In this document: positions 8,825 to 17,404 of the stretch, piece by piece
Layout of the letters: each line of letters opens with the position of its first letter
How positions within the stretch are numbered: the stretch's first letter is position 1
Origin: Corynebacterium curieae
GTDB taxonomy: Bacteria; Actinomycetota; Actinomycetes; Mycobacteriales; Mycobacteriaceae
Direction of reading: 5' to 3'
Assembly (NCBI RefSeq): GCF_027570035.1
Contig: NZ_JAKMUU010000003.1
Coordinates: 62,001 to 126,000, forward strand
DNA: 64,000 bases
Notes under the pieces: generated by a model
Seen by the model: only the letters and a program-made list of their open reading frames with translations
What the model was told of the DNA's origin: nothing
The model's database searches: none
Position numbers and translations under genes: made by a program

Positions 8825-10180
8825 ATGAATCAGCCCTTGAAAGTAGCCGTCATTGGCGCCGGACCAGCGGGCATCTACGCCTCCGATATCTTGGTGAAGA
8901 AGACCGGCGGCGAGGTACAGATCGACCTCATAGAGCAGATGCCCGCGCCCTTCGGCCTCATCCGTTACGGCGTAGCACCGGACCATCCGCGCATTAAGGG
9001 AATCATCAAGTCCCTCCACCGTGTGCTCGATACAGAGCAGATTCGCCTGTTGACCAACGTACACATTGGGCGCGATATCACCGTCGACGAGCTGCAGCAG
9101 CACTACGATGCCGTGGTCTTTGCTACTGGGGCGGTTGGCGACCGTCATCGCGAGCTTCCCGGTGCAGACTTGAATGGCGTGCACGGTGCCGGAGAATTCG
9201 TAGGCTTCTACGATGGCAACCCGCGCTTCGAGCGCCACTGGGATCTTTCAGCAAAGGAGGTGGCAGTCATCGGCGTAGGCAATGTGGGCCTTGACGTCTC
9301 CCGCATCTTGGCCAAAACCGGCGATGAGCTCAAGGTGACCGAAATCCCCGATAACGTCTATGAGTCCTTGGCCAAGAACCAGGCCGAGACCGTGCGTGTC
9401 TTCGGCCGCCGCGGCCCGGCGCAGGCCAAATTCACCCCGCAGGAGCTCAAGGAACTTGATCATTCCGAGTCCATCAATGTTGTGGTCTCGCCGGAAGACA
9501 TTGACTATGACGAGGCTTCGCTCGCCGCGCGTCAGGAAAGCAAGTCCACCGACTTGGTATGCCAAGTCCTTGAACAATACGCCATCCGCGATCCCAAAAA
9601 GGCGCCGCATACCCTGCAGATTCACCTTTTTGAGCAGCCGGTAGAGATTCTGGGCGAGAACGGCCAGGTTACCGGCATCAAGACCGAGCGAACCGCGCTC
9701 AACGGCGACGGCAGCGTGCACGGCACCGGCAAATTCACCGAATGGCCGGTACAAGCGGTTTACTTCGCCACCGGCTACCGCTCCGATGCGGTCGATGGCG
9801 TGCCCTTTAACCAAGAGAAGAACGTCATCAATAATGACGGTGGCCATGTCATTGATGAGTCCGGTGAAGTGGTGCCTGGCCTTTACACCACTGGATGGAT
9901 TAAGCGCGGACCGGTGGGGCTCATTGGCAATACCAAGTCCGATGCCACGGAGACGATTGGCATGCTGCTTGACGACGCCGCCTCTGGCGCCCTCCCCTCC
10001 CCCTCCAGCACCGCAGATATCACCGAGGTCTTCGCCGAGCGCGGCATCGACTACCTGACGTGGAAGGACTGGCAGCGCTTGGACGCGGCCGAGCGCGCAC
10101 TAGGCGAGCGCGAGGGCCGCGAACGCAAGAAGTTCGTGGAGTGGGAGGACATGGTATCCCACTCGCGCGCCGAGGTTTAG
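8825..10180 (+). CDS. fpr2: FprA-type ferredoxin/adrenodoxin-NADP+ reductase
   Basis: A 451-residue FAD enzyme of the adrenodoxin-reductase family, expected to pass electrons from NADPH to the ferredoxin used by CysI. The FAD site is VIGAGPAGIYASDIL at residues 9-23; APFGLIRYGVAPDHP is the family signature; AVIGVGNVGLDVSRIL near residue 145 binds NADP; TGWIKRGPVGLIGNTKSD is the second FAD motif. The start ATG at 8825 follows a GAAAAAGAAAGG stretch. It diverges from cysI as in C. glutamicum. Its stop codon overlaps the convergent pmmA stop. Confidence 0.9.
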   Translation: MNQPLKVAVIGAGPAGIYASDILVKKTGGEVQIDLIEQMPAPFGLIRYGVAPDHPRIKGIIKSLHRVLDTEQIRLLTNVHIGRDITVDELQQHYDAVVFATGAVGDRHRELPGADLNGVHGAGEFVGFYDGNPRFERHWDLSAKEVAVIGVGNVGLDVSRILAKTGDELKVTEIPDNVYESLAKNQAETVRVFGRRGPAQAKFTPQELKELDHSESINVVVSPEDIDYDEASLAARQESKSTDLVCQVLEQYAIRDPKKAPHTLQIHLFEQPVEILGENGQVTGIKTERTALNGDGSVHGTGKFTEWPVQAVYFATGYRSDAVDGVPFNQEKNVINNDGGHVIDESGEVVPGLYTTGWIKRGPVGLIGNTKSDATETIGMLLDDAASGALPSPSSTADITEVFAERGIDYLTWKDWQRLDAAERALGEREGRERKKFVEWEDMVSHSRAEV

Positions 10181-11544
10181 CGGCGGATGATGGCGAGGAC
10201 TTCGTCGACGATGGCTTGAACTTCGTCGGCCGTCTTCGCCTCTACATTGAGGCGCAGCAGCGGTTCCGTATTGGAAGCGCGCACGTTGAACCATGCCTCG
10301 GTGTCCTTGAGCTCGACAGTCACGCCGTCTAGCTCATCGACGGACTCGATCTTATCGGCCAGCTCATCCAGCACCGCCTGGGTAGCGGCCTTCTGGTCCT
10401 CCACGGTGGAGTTGATTTCGCCAGATGCTTCGTAGCGGGAGTACTCCGCCATAAGCTCGCTCAGCGGCTTATCTGACTGGCCCAGTGCGGCAAGAACGTG
10501 CATCGCAGCCAGCATGCCGGAATCGGCGTTCCAGAACTCTTGGAAGTAGTAGTGCGCGGAGTGCTCGCCACCGAAGGCAGCCTTATGCTCGGCCATCTGT
10601 GCCTTAATGAAAGAGTGCCCCACGCGGGTACGCACCGGGGTGCCGCCGTTTTCCTTAATGAGCTCCGGCACGGTCTTGGAGGTAATCAGGTTGTGGATGA
10701 TAGTCGCGCCTGGGAACTTCTCCAGATAGCGCTCTGCCACCAGAGCACAGATTGCGGAAGGCGAGACCGGTTGTCCCTTTTCATCCACCACGAAGCAACG
10801 GTCCGCATCGCCGTCGAAGGCCAATCCAATATCGGCCTTCTGATCCAGAGTGAACTTCTGCAGGTCCACCAGGTTCTTCGGATCCAGCGGGTTAGCCTCG
10901 TGGTTCGGGAAGGTGCCATCGAGCTCGAAGTATAAATCGCGGACGTCGAAAGGCAGGCCATCAAAGACGGCCGGAACGGTGTGGCCACCCATGCCGTTAG
11001 CGGCATCAACGGCTACAACCAGCGGCTTGGAATCCTCCAGCGGCACCAGCTTGCGCAGGAAGTCCGCGTAGCCAGCGAGAATCTCCTGTTCAGCAATCGC
11101 ACCTTCGGTGCCGGTAGACTCCGGGGTTCCTTCGATAAGCATCTGCTTAATCTGTTCCAAGCCAGTCTCCTGACCCACCGGTACCGCACCAGCGCGGCAG
11201 AGCTTAATACCGTTGTACTTGGCTGGGTTATGAGAGGCGGTAAACATTGCGCCCGCACACTCTAAGGAACCAGCGGCGTAGTAAAGCTCGTCGGTAGAGG
11301 TTAGCCCCAGCAGGGTCACGTTCAGGCCTTGTGAGGTTACGCCTTCAGCAAAAGCGCGCGCCAAAGATGGCGAGGACGGACGCATATCGTGGCCCACCGC
11401 CACAGTATTTTCGCCTTCCTCTCGCAGGATGGCGGCAAAAGCGGCGCCCGTATCGCGCACGAAGTTCTCATCGATATCTTCGCCCACCACACCACGGACG
11501 TCATAGGCCTTAATTACTGCATCAAGATGCTCACGAGTTCGCAT
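10177..11544 (-). CDS. manB: Phosphomannomutase / phosphoglucomutase
   Basis: A 455-residue alpha-D-phosphohexomutase converting mannose-6-phosphate to mannose-1-phosphate. The catalytic phosphoserine loop is TASHNPAKYNG near residue 98, the Mg2+ loop is DGDADR near residue 245, and the C-terminal phosphate-binding part has RASNTEPLLRLNVE. The ATG at 11544 is preferred; a TTG at 11553 with GGGAG upstream is the alternative. It lies between the mannose genes manA and manC, which argues for the phosphomannomutase role. It is separated from manA by the inserted sulfite block. Confidence 0.92.
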   Translation of the reverse strand: MRTREHLDAVIKAYDVRGVVGEDIDENFVRDTGAAFAAILREEGENTVAVGHDMRPSSPSLARAFAEGVTSQGLNVTLLGLTSTDELYYAAGSLECAGAMFTASHNPAKYNGIKLCRAGAVPVGQETGLEQIKQMLIEGTPESTGTEGAIAEQEILAGYADFLRKLVPLEDSKPLVVAVDAANGMGGHTVPAVFDGLPFDVRDLYFELDGTFPNHEANPLDPKNLVDLQKFTLDQKADIGLAFDGDADRCFVVDEKGQPVSPSAICALVAERYLEKFPGATIIHNLITSKTVPELIKENGGTPVRTRVGHSFIKAQMAEHKAAFGGEHSAHYYFQEFWNADSGMLAAMHVLAALGQSDKPLSELMAEYSRYEASGEINSTVEDQKAATQAVLDELADKIESVDELDGVTVELKDTEAWFNVRASNTEPLLRLNVEAKTADEVQAIVDEVLAIIRR

Positions 11545-11598
11545 AATCCGCAATAGTACTCCCGCCCGCTGGGAAACTACCGCACCATGGGGTCCGTG

Positions 11599-12075
11599 TC
11601 AGTCCTGTTCTGGTTCTTCCGGCGCTGGTTTATCGGGTACCACCGATAAATGTGCGCGCCGAGCTTTTTTGGCATAAGCAACCCGGCGGGTGCGAAAGAC
11701 AGGATGATTCGAGTTCGCGGGATCCGCGCCATCAAAGGTGGCCGAATAATCGATCGGATCCGTCCCCGAGCCGGCGCTGCGGTCATCGACTAGACCGGTA
11801 GTCACGCGACCGTCCTCCTTAACGGCCTCTGCCAGAGCCATTAGATCGTCTTCTTCATCCAGCTCGATGCGGTCCACGCGTACCAACTCCCATCCCACCG
11901 GTGCGGAGATGCGATCGCGGTGAGTGGCGCAGAGATCCCAGCTGTGCGGGTTCTCCTCTTCCGCCAGCGGCCCGACGACGGCAGTCTGGTCCGCGTAAGC
12001 GTAGGTCAATGTCGCCACGGCGGGACGGCCGCAGCCTGGGCGGGAGCAATGGCGAGATACAGTCACAGCACACAA
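11599..12075 (-). CDS. DUF3499 family protein
   Basis: A 158-residue cytosolic protein typical of the actinobacterial DUF3499 family (equivalent of Rv3258c). The N-terminal CSRPGCGRPA and the later SWDLCATHRDR give three or four cysteines plus His in a zinc-ribbon-like pattern. The tail is hydrophilic. The likely start is TTG at 12075 with AAGGG 7 bases upstream; a GTG at 12066 would shorten it by three residues. It is conserved next to pmmA in actinobacteria. No biochemical role is known. Confidence 0.8.
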   Translation of the reverse strand: MCAVTVSRHCSRPGCGRPAVATLTYAYADQTAVVGPLAEEENPHSWDLCATHRDRISAPVGWELVRVDRIELDEEDDLMALAEAVKEDGRVTTGLVDDRSAGSGTDPIDYSATFDGADPANSNHPVFRTRRVAYAKKARRAHLSVVPDKPAPEEPEQD

Positions 12076-12162
12076 GTCTAAACCCTTAGTTGAGATTTAG
12101 ATAGTTCTCGCTCCGGCGTGGCTCCTCTAAACCCCAGCCGTCATCGTCTTAAAATCGGGGTT

Positions 12163-12633
12163 ATGACCACTGCTCGCCCGCATATCCGCCCCGCTCGCGA
12201 CCGCCGCGGCCACGGCATGCGCGGACCTCTCCTACCGCAGCAGACCCCGCGCTACCGCAGCGCGCGCGAGCACTTCGATATGGCTGCCCTCGAGGCCTAC
12301 GCCCCCATTCAAAACGCTTTCGCCCCGCAGCTGCGCGGCCTCGATCTCGCTGTAGACACCATCCCCCGCATGCGACTCTCACCCGATATGACCGTGCTTC
12401 CGGATGAGATCATCGCCGATGGTCCAGTCCCCCTCGGCCGCGTAGTTCCCGCCGGTGTAGACTCGGCCGGCCACCCTACGCGCGCCCGCCTGGTTATCTT
12501 CCGCATGCCTATCGAACAGCGCGCCACCACCTCGGCAGAGAGAGCTGAACTCCTCGGCACGGTTATCACCGCACTGGTGGCCAACTACCTCAACTTGGAC
12601 CCTGAAGAAGTGGATCCGCGATATAACTGGTAG
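12163..12633 (+). CDS. DUF1025 / zincin-like metallopeptidase-family protein without HExxH
   Basis: A 156-residue protein matching the Rv3259-type metallopeptidase family that lies between DUF3499 and whiB2. Proteins of this family often carry an HExxH zinc site in the penultimate helix. Here that helix reads LLGTVITALVANYLNLDPEE with no histidine or glutamate in register, so peptidase activity is unlikely. The ending DPEEVDPRY is characteristic of the actinobacterial subgroup. The ATG at 12163 has GGGG two bases upstream; the N-terminus is Arg-rich. It diverges from DUF3499. Confidence 0.75.
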   Translation: MTTARPHIRPARDRRGHGMRGPLLPQQTPRYRSAREHFDMAALEAYAPIQNAFAPQLRGLDLAVDTIPRMRLSPDMTVLPDEIIADGPVPLGRVVPAGVDSAGHPTRARLVIFRMPIEQRATTSAERAELLGTVITALVANYLNLDPEEVDPRYNW

Positions 12634-12661
12634 CTCACTTGCGAGGGGGAACGCAGCAGAA

Positions 12662-12701
12662 AGGCCCCCGACCACACGCTACGTGCTAGCCAAGGGCCTT
12701 C
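12662..12701. terminator. Convergent terminator hairpin
   Basis: A 7-bp stem AAGGCCC/GGGCCTT (12662-12668 with 12695-12701) with an inner CACG/CGTG pairing, between the convergent DUF1025 and whcD stops. Only a short T run follows on the minus strand. Confidence 0.5.
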
Positions 12702-12713
12702 CGAACACTTTAA

Positions 12714-13007
12714 TTATCCAATCTCACGCTTGAGGCGGCGGCGCTCACGGTCCGACAGTCCGCCCCAAATGCCGAAGCGTTCATCGTGCTCCAGCGCATA
12801 CTCCAAGCATTCGTCTCGCACCGCGCACGCCTGGCAAATACGCTTGGCCTCACGGGTAGAGCCTCCCTTCTCAGGGAAGAATGCCTCAGGGTCCGTCTGC
12901 GCACAGAGCGCTTGATCCTGCCACTCCTGCTCGACGGCACCGAAGAGTTCATCGAGCGACATCTCTGCAGCAGCACCGCCACGGAGAATGGCGTTGTTAT
13001 TAGCCAT
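12714..13007 (-). CDS. whcD: WhiB-family iron-sulfur regulator (WhcD/WhiB2)
   Basis: A 97-residue WhiB protein with the four cluster cysteines (LCAQTD, then CQAC and DEC) binding 4Fe-4S, the GIWGG turn and the basic RERRRLKRE helix. WhiB2/WhcD proteins act in septation and cell division control. The start ATG at 13007 has AGAAAGGAAAAGG upstream; longer in-frame starts would read through the promoter region. The neighbours match the whiB2 locus of mycobacteria, supporting orthology. Confidence 0.92.
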   Translation of the reverse strand: MANNNAILRGGAAAEMSLDELFGAVEQEWQDQALCAQTDPEAFFPEKGGSTREAKRICQACAVRDECLEYALEHDERFGIWGGLSDRERRRLKREIG

Positions 13008-13450
13008 TTTGTCCACGCCTTTTCCTTTCTCCGAGGTTGGGTAATTCTCATCAGTGCGACCGACTGTACACCACCTTCCCCTTGGGTGACCCCACTGGGA
13101 TGTTGTGGAAGCAACTGCGTCGGCCGCCGTTTCTTTCACTGATGTAATTTCACACCGGATCACTAAATATCGTCAACCCGAATTGGCGGCTTCTTCGAGC
13201 TTTCCGGCAAAAACGCAGCACACGATCCCCATGCGTCACATCTTTAACAACTGATCCCCTCCGGGGGTGTAGGTAGGGGGTACTACATATAGTGGTGGCC
13301 GGTTTTTCTGTCAACAATTTTCAGGAAATCCCGGCGTGTCGCACGCACAATCCACGGCCGAGGGGATCCATCCGCCGCCTGGGACGGGCGGATCACGCGG
13401 CCTTTCAAGGCGCTAGGAGCAAATCAAGCCCACCAGTTCCCAATAAATAA
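13008..13450. other. Long intergenic region upstream of whcD
   Basis: About 440 bp without a credible gene. It contains a G-rich/C-rich stretch at 13255-13290 (CCCCTCCGGGGG and TAGGTAGGGGG), next to TACTACATATAG, which on the minus strand could be the whcD -10 region. The mRNA leader would then be about 250 nt. No known riboswitch was recognised. Confidence 0.4.
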
Positions 13451-13485
13451 AGACCGAATTGAGGTCATTTCCCTCAATTCGGTCT
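13451..13485 (-). terminator. Terminator of manC
   Basis: A perfect 14-bp stem AGACCGAATTGAGG with complement at 13472-13485, and a 7-nt loop. On the minus strand it is followed by TTATTTATT, a good T-rich tail. It lies 45 bp past the manC stop. Confidence 0.85.
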
Positions 13486-13529
13486 AAGCCTTCCCGCCTT
13501 AGAGTGGTCCTCTACTCCTGCGCGGGAAG

Positions 13530-14624
13530 TTAAGCGTCGGAACTAAAACGGACTCCTGCATCCGGAATGGAAACGCCAGGGAAGACACGCATGCCGTCGA
13601 GAAGCTCGCAGCGTGCACCGACGTGAGCACCCTCGCCGATGACGCAGTTTTCAATGACCGCGTTGGCACCAATGTGTGCACCAGAAGCGATAATCGAATT
13701 GTGGATAATGGCACCTGGCTCGATGCGTACGCCATCAAAAACTACGGTGCCCTCGAGGCGGGAGCCGGCGCCCACCTCGGAGCCTCGGCCCACGGCGGTA
13801 CCGGATAGCAACAACACACCACCGGCAATGCCGGCTGACGGATCCACCAAGGACTCGCCGGTCTGGCCTTCAATTAGCGGAGAAGGCGCAATGCCGCGCA
13901 CTAGATCGGACGAGCCACGAGTGAAATCATCTGGGCGGCCCATGTCACGCCAGTACGAGTTATCTACGTGGCCTACAACGAGGCGGCCATCGGCGAGCAG
14001 CCCGGGGAAAGTCTCGCGCTCGACGGAGACGACGCGATCGGCCGGAATCGACTCGATGACCGAGCGCTTGAAAACGTAGCAGCCGGCGTTGATCTGGTTT
14101 GTGGGCGGATCTTCGGTCTTTTCCAAGAAGGCGGTAACCCGACCATTGGAATCGGTAGGCACACAGCCAAAGGCGCGAGGATCGGCCACGTTGAGCAGGT
14201 GCATCGTTACATCGGCATCCTTGTCATGATGCGTGGTGAGGATGCCTTCCAAATCCATGCCGGAAAGGACGTCGCCGTTGAAGACCATGACGGTGTCATT
14301 GCGCAGCTTGTCATAGACATTGCGGATGCCGCCACCAGTGCCCAGCGCGGTCTCTTCCACCACGTACTCGATGTCTAGGCCCAAATCGGAGCCGTCGCCG
14401 AAGTACTCCTCAAAGACCTCAGCCTTATAGGAGGTAGACATGACCACGTGCTCGATTCCGGCGGCCTTGATACGAGCTAGCAGGTGCTGTAGGAACGGGT
14501 AGTTCGCCGTTGGCAACATCGGCTTTGGCGTGCCAATGGTAAGTGGGCGCAGGCGTGTGCCGCGGCCACCGACGAGAATCACTGCATCCGTGCTGGCACC
14601 GTGGGTGGTGGCTGCTTCAGTCAT
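13530..14624 (-). CDS. manC: Mannose-1-phosphate guanylyltransferase
   Basis: A 364-residue nucleotidyltransferase making GDP-mannose. The N-terminus has VGGRGTRLRPLT with KPMLP, the pyrophosphorylase signature; FNGDVLSGMD is the metal-binding region near residue 108. The C-terminal third is a left-handed beta-helix with hexapeptide repeats (IIHNSIIASGAHIGANAVIE). Position opposite whiB2 and next to wbbL corresponds to Rv3264c. The ATG at 14624 is preferred over the one at 14630 because AAAAGG then has 6-nt spacing. A glucose-1-phosphate activity cannot be excluded by sequence. Confidence 0.87.
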   Translation of the reverse strand: MTEAATTHGASTDAVILVGGRGTRLRPLTIGTPKPMLPTANYPFLQHLLARIKAAGIEHVVMSTSYKAEVFEEYFGDGSDLGLDIEYVVEETALGTGGGIRNVYDKLRNDTVMVFNGDVLSGMDLEGILTTHHDKDADVTMHLLNVADPRAFGCVPTDSNGRVTAFLEKTEDPPTNQINAGCYVFKRSVIESIPADRVVSVERETFPGLLADGRLVVGHVDNSYWRDMGRPDDFTRGSSDLVRGIAPSPLIEGQTGESLVDPSAGIAGGVLLLSGTAVGRGSEVGAGSRLEGTVVFDGVRIEPGAIIHNSIIASGAHIGANAVIENCVIGEGAHVGARCELLDGMRVFPGVSIPDAGVRFSSDA

Positions 14625-14723
14625 AGTCATCCTTTTATGCAGACAGTTTTATTCTGTGATTTTCTGAGGGACAGTGTAGAGCGTATGGCGCACAAACTAG
14701 GTCAACGGCACGCGCGCCGCGGC

Positions 14724-15602
14724 CTATGACCGCGCCGACGCCGAGGCGATAAGCCCACGCACCTGCAAGCCCAACCACAGCGCGCCTCGCAATGGGGCCT
14801 GCCACCACGCCGGGTGGCGGTCCGCCTGAAAGCGGTAGGCGGACGCATGGTGGGCGCGCAACATGGCACCGGCGTGCGCTTGAGTGGAATGTCCCTTGGC
14901 GTGGCTAATAACAGCCTCTGGACAAAAAATATTTTGGTAGCCGGCGCGCGCGAAGCGGTCACCTAAATCCACGTCCTCGAGATACATGAAATAGCGCTCA
15001 TCAAAACCGCCGATGGCTTCGAAGGCATCCCAGCGCACGAGCAGGCAGGAACCAGATAACCAGCCCGCCGGGCGCTGTGTGGTCATATCAGATTCATTGC
15101 GGTAAGCGCGCGACCATGGGTTAGAAGGCCAGATTGAAGAAAAGAGCGCGTGGCCGATGCCAGTGGCCACGGTGGGTATGGCACGGGCAGAGGGGTAATT
15201 GGTGCCATCTGGCTCTACGATGCGAGGGCCTACGGCCGCGGCTTCGGGCCACTGGCGTGCACACTCGATGAGCTGGTCAATAGATTCAGGAGTAAAGGTG
15301 ACATCGGGATTAGAAATGAGGAAGAATTCCTCGTCCACGCCGCCCTGTTCGCGGGCAAAACGGGCCCCCGCATTCATTCCGGCACCGTAGCCAATATTGC
15401 CGCCGGTATCTACAAAGTCCACGTTGACACGCTCGCCCGCGGCCGCCTCGGGCACACCATCGGTAGAGCCATTATCCGCAAGCACAACTCGTACGCCGCG
15501 GGCGCAGGCGCCCGTCAAGGAGTTTAAAAAACTACCGAGGTATTCACCGGGACTATAAGTCACGGTGATCACGGCCAACGGGGATCGATTTGGAGTAGTC
15601 AC
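14724..15602 (-). CDS. wbbL: GT2 glycosyltransferase, WbbL-type rhamnosyltransferase
   Basis: A 292-residue GT-A enzyme expected to add L-rhamnose to GlcNAc-PP-decaprenol, building the arabinogalactan linker. It has AVITVTYSPGEYL, VVLADNGSTDG (nucleotide binding), SNPDVTF (DxD-like metal site) and the FDERYFMYLEDVDLGDRF motif typical of WbbL. The start is GTG at 15602 with GGGG upstream; the open frame extends further but into the divergent LCP promoter. The LCP gene that diverges from it belongs to the same wall-assembly theme. Confidence 0.87.
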   Translation of the reverse strand: MTTPNRSPLAVITVTYSPGEYLGSFLNSLTGACARGVRVVLADNGSTDGVPEAAAGERVNVDFVDTGGNIGYGAGMNAGARFAREQGGVDEEFFLISNPDVTFTPESIDQLIECARQWPEAAAVGPRIVEPDGTNYPSARAIPTVATGIGHALFSSIWPSNPWSRAYRNESDMTTQRPAGWLSGSCLLVRWDAFEAIGGFDERYFMYLEDVDLGDRFARAGYQNIFCPEAVISHAKGHSTQAHAGAMLRAHHASAYRFQADRHPAWWQAPLRGALWLGLQVRGLIASASARS

Positions 15603-15747
15603 AATGGCCCCGAGCTTAGTCACAGCCGCTGCCAGCACACGGCAGGGACACTGCCCGAACACGCGAAATCGGACACGGATCACTAATTTTTCGCCATTCT
15701 GCCCTAAACTGTCTCCAGATCCCCACCAATCTAGAAAGCCTCCACTT

Positions 15748-17379
15748 GTGACTTCTGAGAACACTCGCCGGGCGCGCACGATTCAGCCCGCACCCTCTGC
15801 CGCCAGCGCGGTAAAGCAAAAAGGTTCCACGGCCACCAAGACGATCGTGGCGTTCATCTCCGCCCTGATCCTGGTGGTGTCTGGCGTGGGCTATGCCACC
15901 GTGGGCCGGCTGGATAATGGCATGTCCTCAGCCAAGGACCTCTCCTTAGGCGGCAATGGCCTTTCTGGCGATTCGCTCGATGGTGCGGTAGACATCTTGC
16001 TGGTGGGCAAGGATTCGCGCACCGACGCCAAGGGCGATCCACTCTCCGACAAGGAGTTGGCAGATCTACACGCCGGTGTGGCCGATGGTGAGGAAAATAC
16101 CGACACCATGATGCTCATTCGCGTCCCCGAGGATGGTTCCCGCGCTACGGCTGTGTCCATCCCGCGCGATACCTATGTCAAGGATCCGGAGTACGGCAAC
16201 ATGAAGATGAACGCCGTCTTCGCCTCCCATAAGAATGCCAAGGTGGAAGAGCTCGAGCAGGAAAACGCAGAAGCTGAGGCACAGGGCAAGAAGAAGCCGC
16301 ATTCGGATAAGGACATCGAAAAGCAAGGCGTCGAGGCCGGCCGCGAAGGTTTGCTGGATATGGTGCGCACGTTGACTGGCGTTTCCATCGATCACTACGC
16401 CGAAGTTGGCCTATTGGGCTTTACCCTGCTTACTGACGCCGTCAATGGAGTCGACGTCTGCCTTAACGCCGATGTCGATGACGAAATGTCCGGAGCTAAA
16501 TTCAGTAAGGGCAAGCAAACTCTCGATGGCGCCAAGGCCTTGGCCTTCGTACGCCAGCGTTATAACCTCCCGCGCGGCGACTTGGACCGCATCGTGCGCC
16601 AGCAGGCCTTCATGGCTTCCCTGGTCAATAAGATTCTGGACAATGACACCTTGGCTAACCCCTCCAAGCTTTCCAAGATTGCCAAGGCCGTGGAGCGTTC
16701 CGTGGTCATCGATGATGGCTGGGACATCATGGGCTTTGTCACCCAACTTGCTGGCCTAGCAGGCGGCAATGTCACCTTCACCACTATCCCGGTAACTTCT
16801 ATCGATGGCCAGGGCGATTATGGCGAATCCATCGTCACCATCGATTCCTCCGAGGTCCACCGCTTTATGGATGACCTGGCCAAAACCCATGATGAAGCAA
16901 CTGACGAGTCCCAGGCTCAAGATAAGGACAAGCAGGAAAAGGCGGAAAAGGATAAGGACGTCGATCCGAATATCAATATTCATATCCTCAATGCCGGCAA
17001 TATTGATGGCTTGGCCTCCGGCATCGGTTCATGGCTAGAGGGCAAGGGCTACACGGTAGAGCGCTCCGCTAATGCGCAACCAGGCATCTACAGTGAATCT
17101 CAGGTTGTCGCCGCAGATCCCACTAGCAAGGAAGCCAAGGCCCTTGCTAAGAAGTTGGGTGGCCTGCCGGTGGCAGAAAACCCACAGCTCGACGATGACA
17201 CCCTCATCGTCGTCGCTACCGATGACTACCAAGGCCCGTCCGATAAGGAAGCCAGCGCCCAGGAACCGGAGGCAGATAAGTCCAACCAGCCGGTAGGCAC
17301 CCCGGGCGATGACTTCGGCACCGCTAAGGTCTCCCCTGAGATCGACGCTGGTGGCGACGGCCCCCGCTGCGTGAACTAA
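15748..17379 (+). CDS. LytR-CpsA-Psr (LCP) cell-wall ligase with LytR_C domain
   Basis: A 543-residue membrane protein. A short cytosolic N-terminus and one membrane helix (residues 35-55) precede the LCP domain (residues 90-360) with ILLVGKDSR, NTDTMML, VSIPRDTYV and the Arg-rich RQRYNLPRGDLDRI that bind polyprenyl phosphate. A LytR_C domain follows (residues 420-500). LCP enzymes transfer arabinogalactan onto peptidoglycan. A charged insert lies between the halves of the LCP domain (KNAKVEELEQENAEAEAQGK). The start is GTG at 15748. It corresponds to Rv3267. Confidence 0.9.
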   Translation: MTSENTRRARTIQPAPSAASAVKQKGSTATKTIVAFISALILVVSGVGYATVGRLDNGMSSAKDLSLGGNGLSGDSLDGAVDILLVGKDSRTDAKGDPLSDKELADLHAGVADGEENTDTMMLIRVPEDGSRATAVSIPRDTYVKDPEYGNMKMNAVFASHKNAKVEELEQENAEAEAQGKKKPHSDKDIEKQGVEAGREGLLDMVRTLTGVSIDHYAEVGLLGFTLLTDAVNGVDVCLNADVDDEMSGAKFSKGKQTLDGAKALAFVRQRYNLPRGDLDRIVRQQAFMASLVNKILDNDTLANPSKLSKIAKAVERSVVIDDGWDIMGFVTQLAGLAGGNVTFTTIPVTSIDGQGDYGESIVTIDSSEVHRFMDDLAKTHDEATDESQAQDKDKQEKAEKDKDVDPNINIHILNAGNIDGLASGIGSWLEGKGYTVERSANAQPGIYSESQVVAADPTSKEAKALAKKLGGLPVAENPQLDDDTLIVVATDDYQGPSDKEASAQEPEADKSNQPVGTPGDDFGTAKVSPEIDAGGDGPRCVN

Positions 17380-17404
17380 CATTTCTCCCCTACGATGGGC
17401 GGGT

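Noticed and set aside
8570-8825. TCTAGA palindrome at about 8788-8793 as a further McbR site
   Set aside because: Only one half-site matches; the second half is absent at the required spacing.
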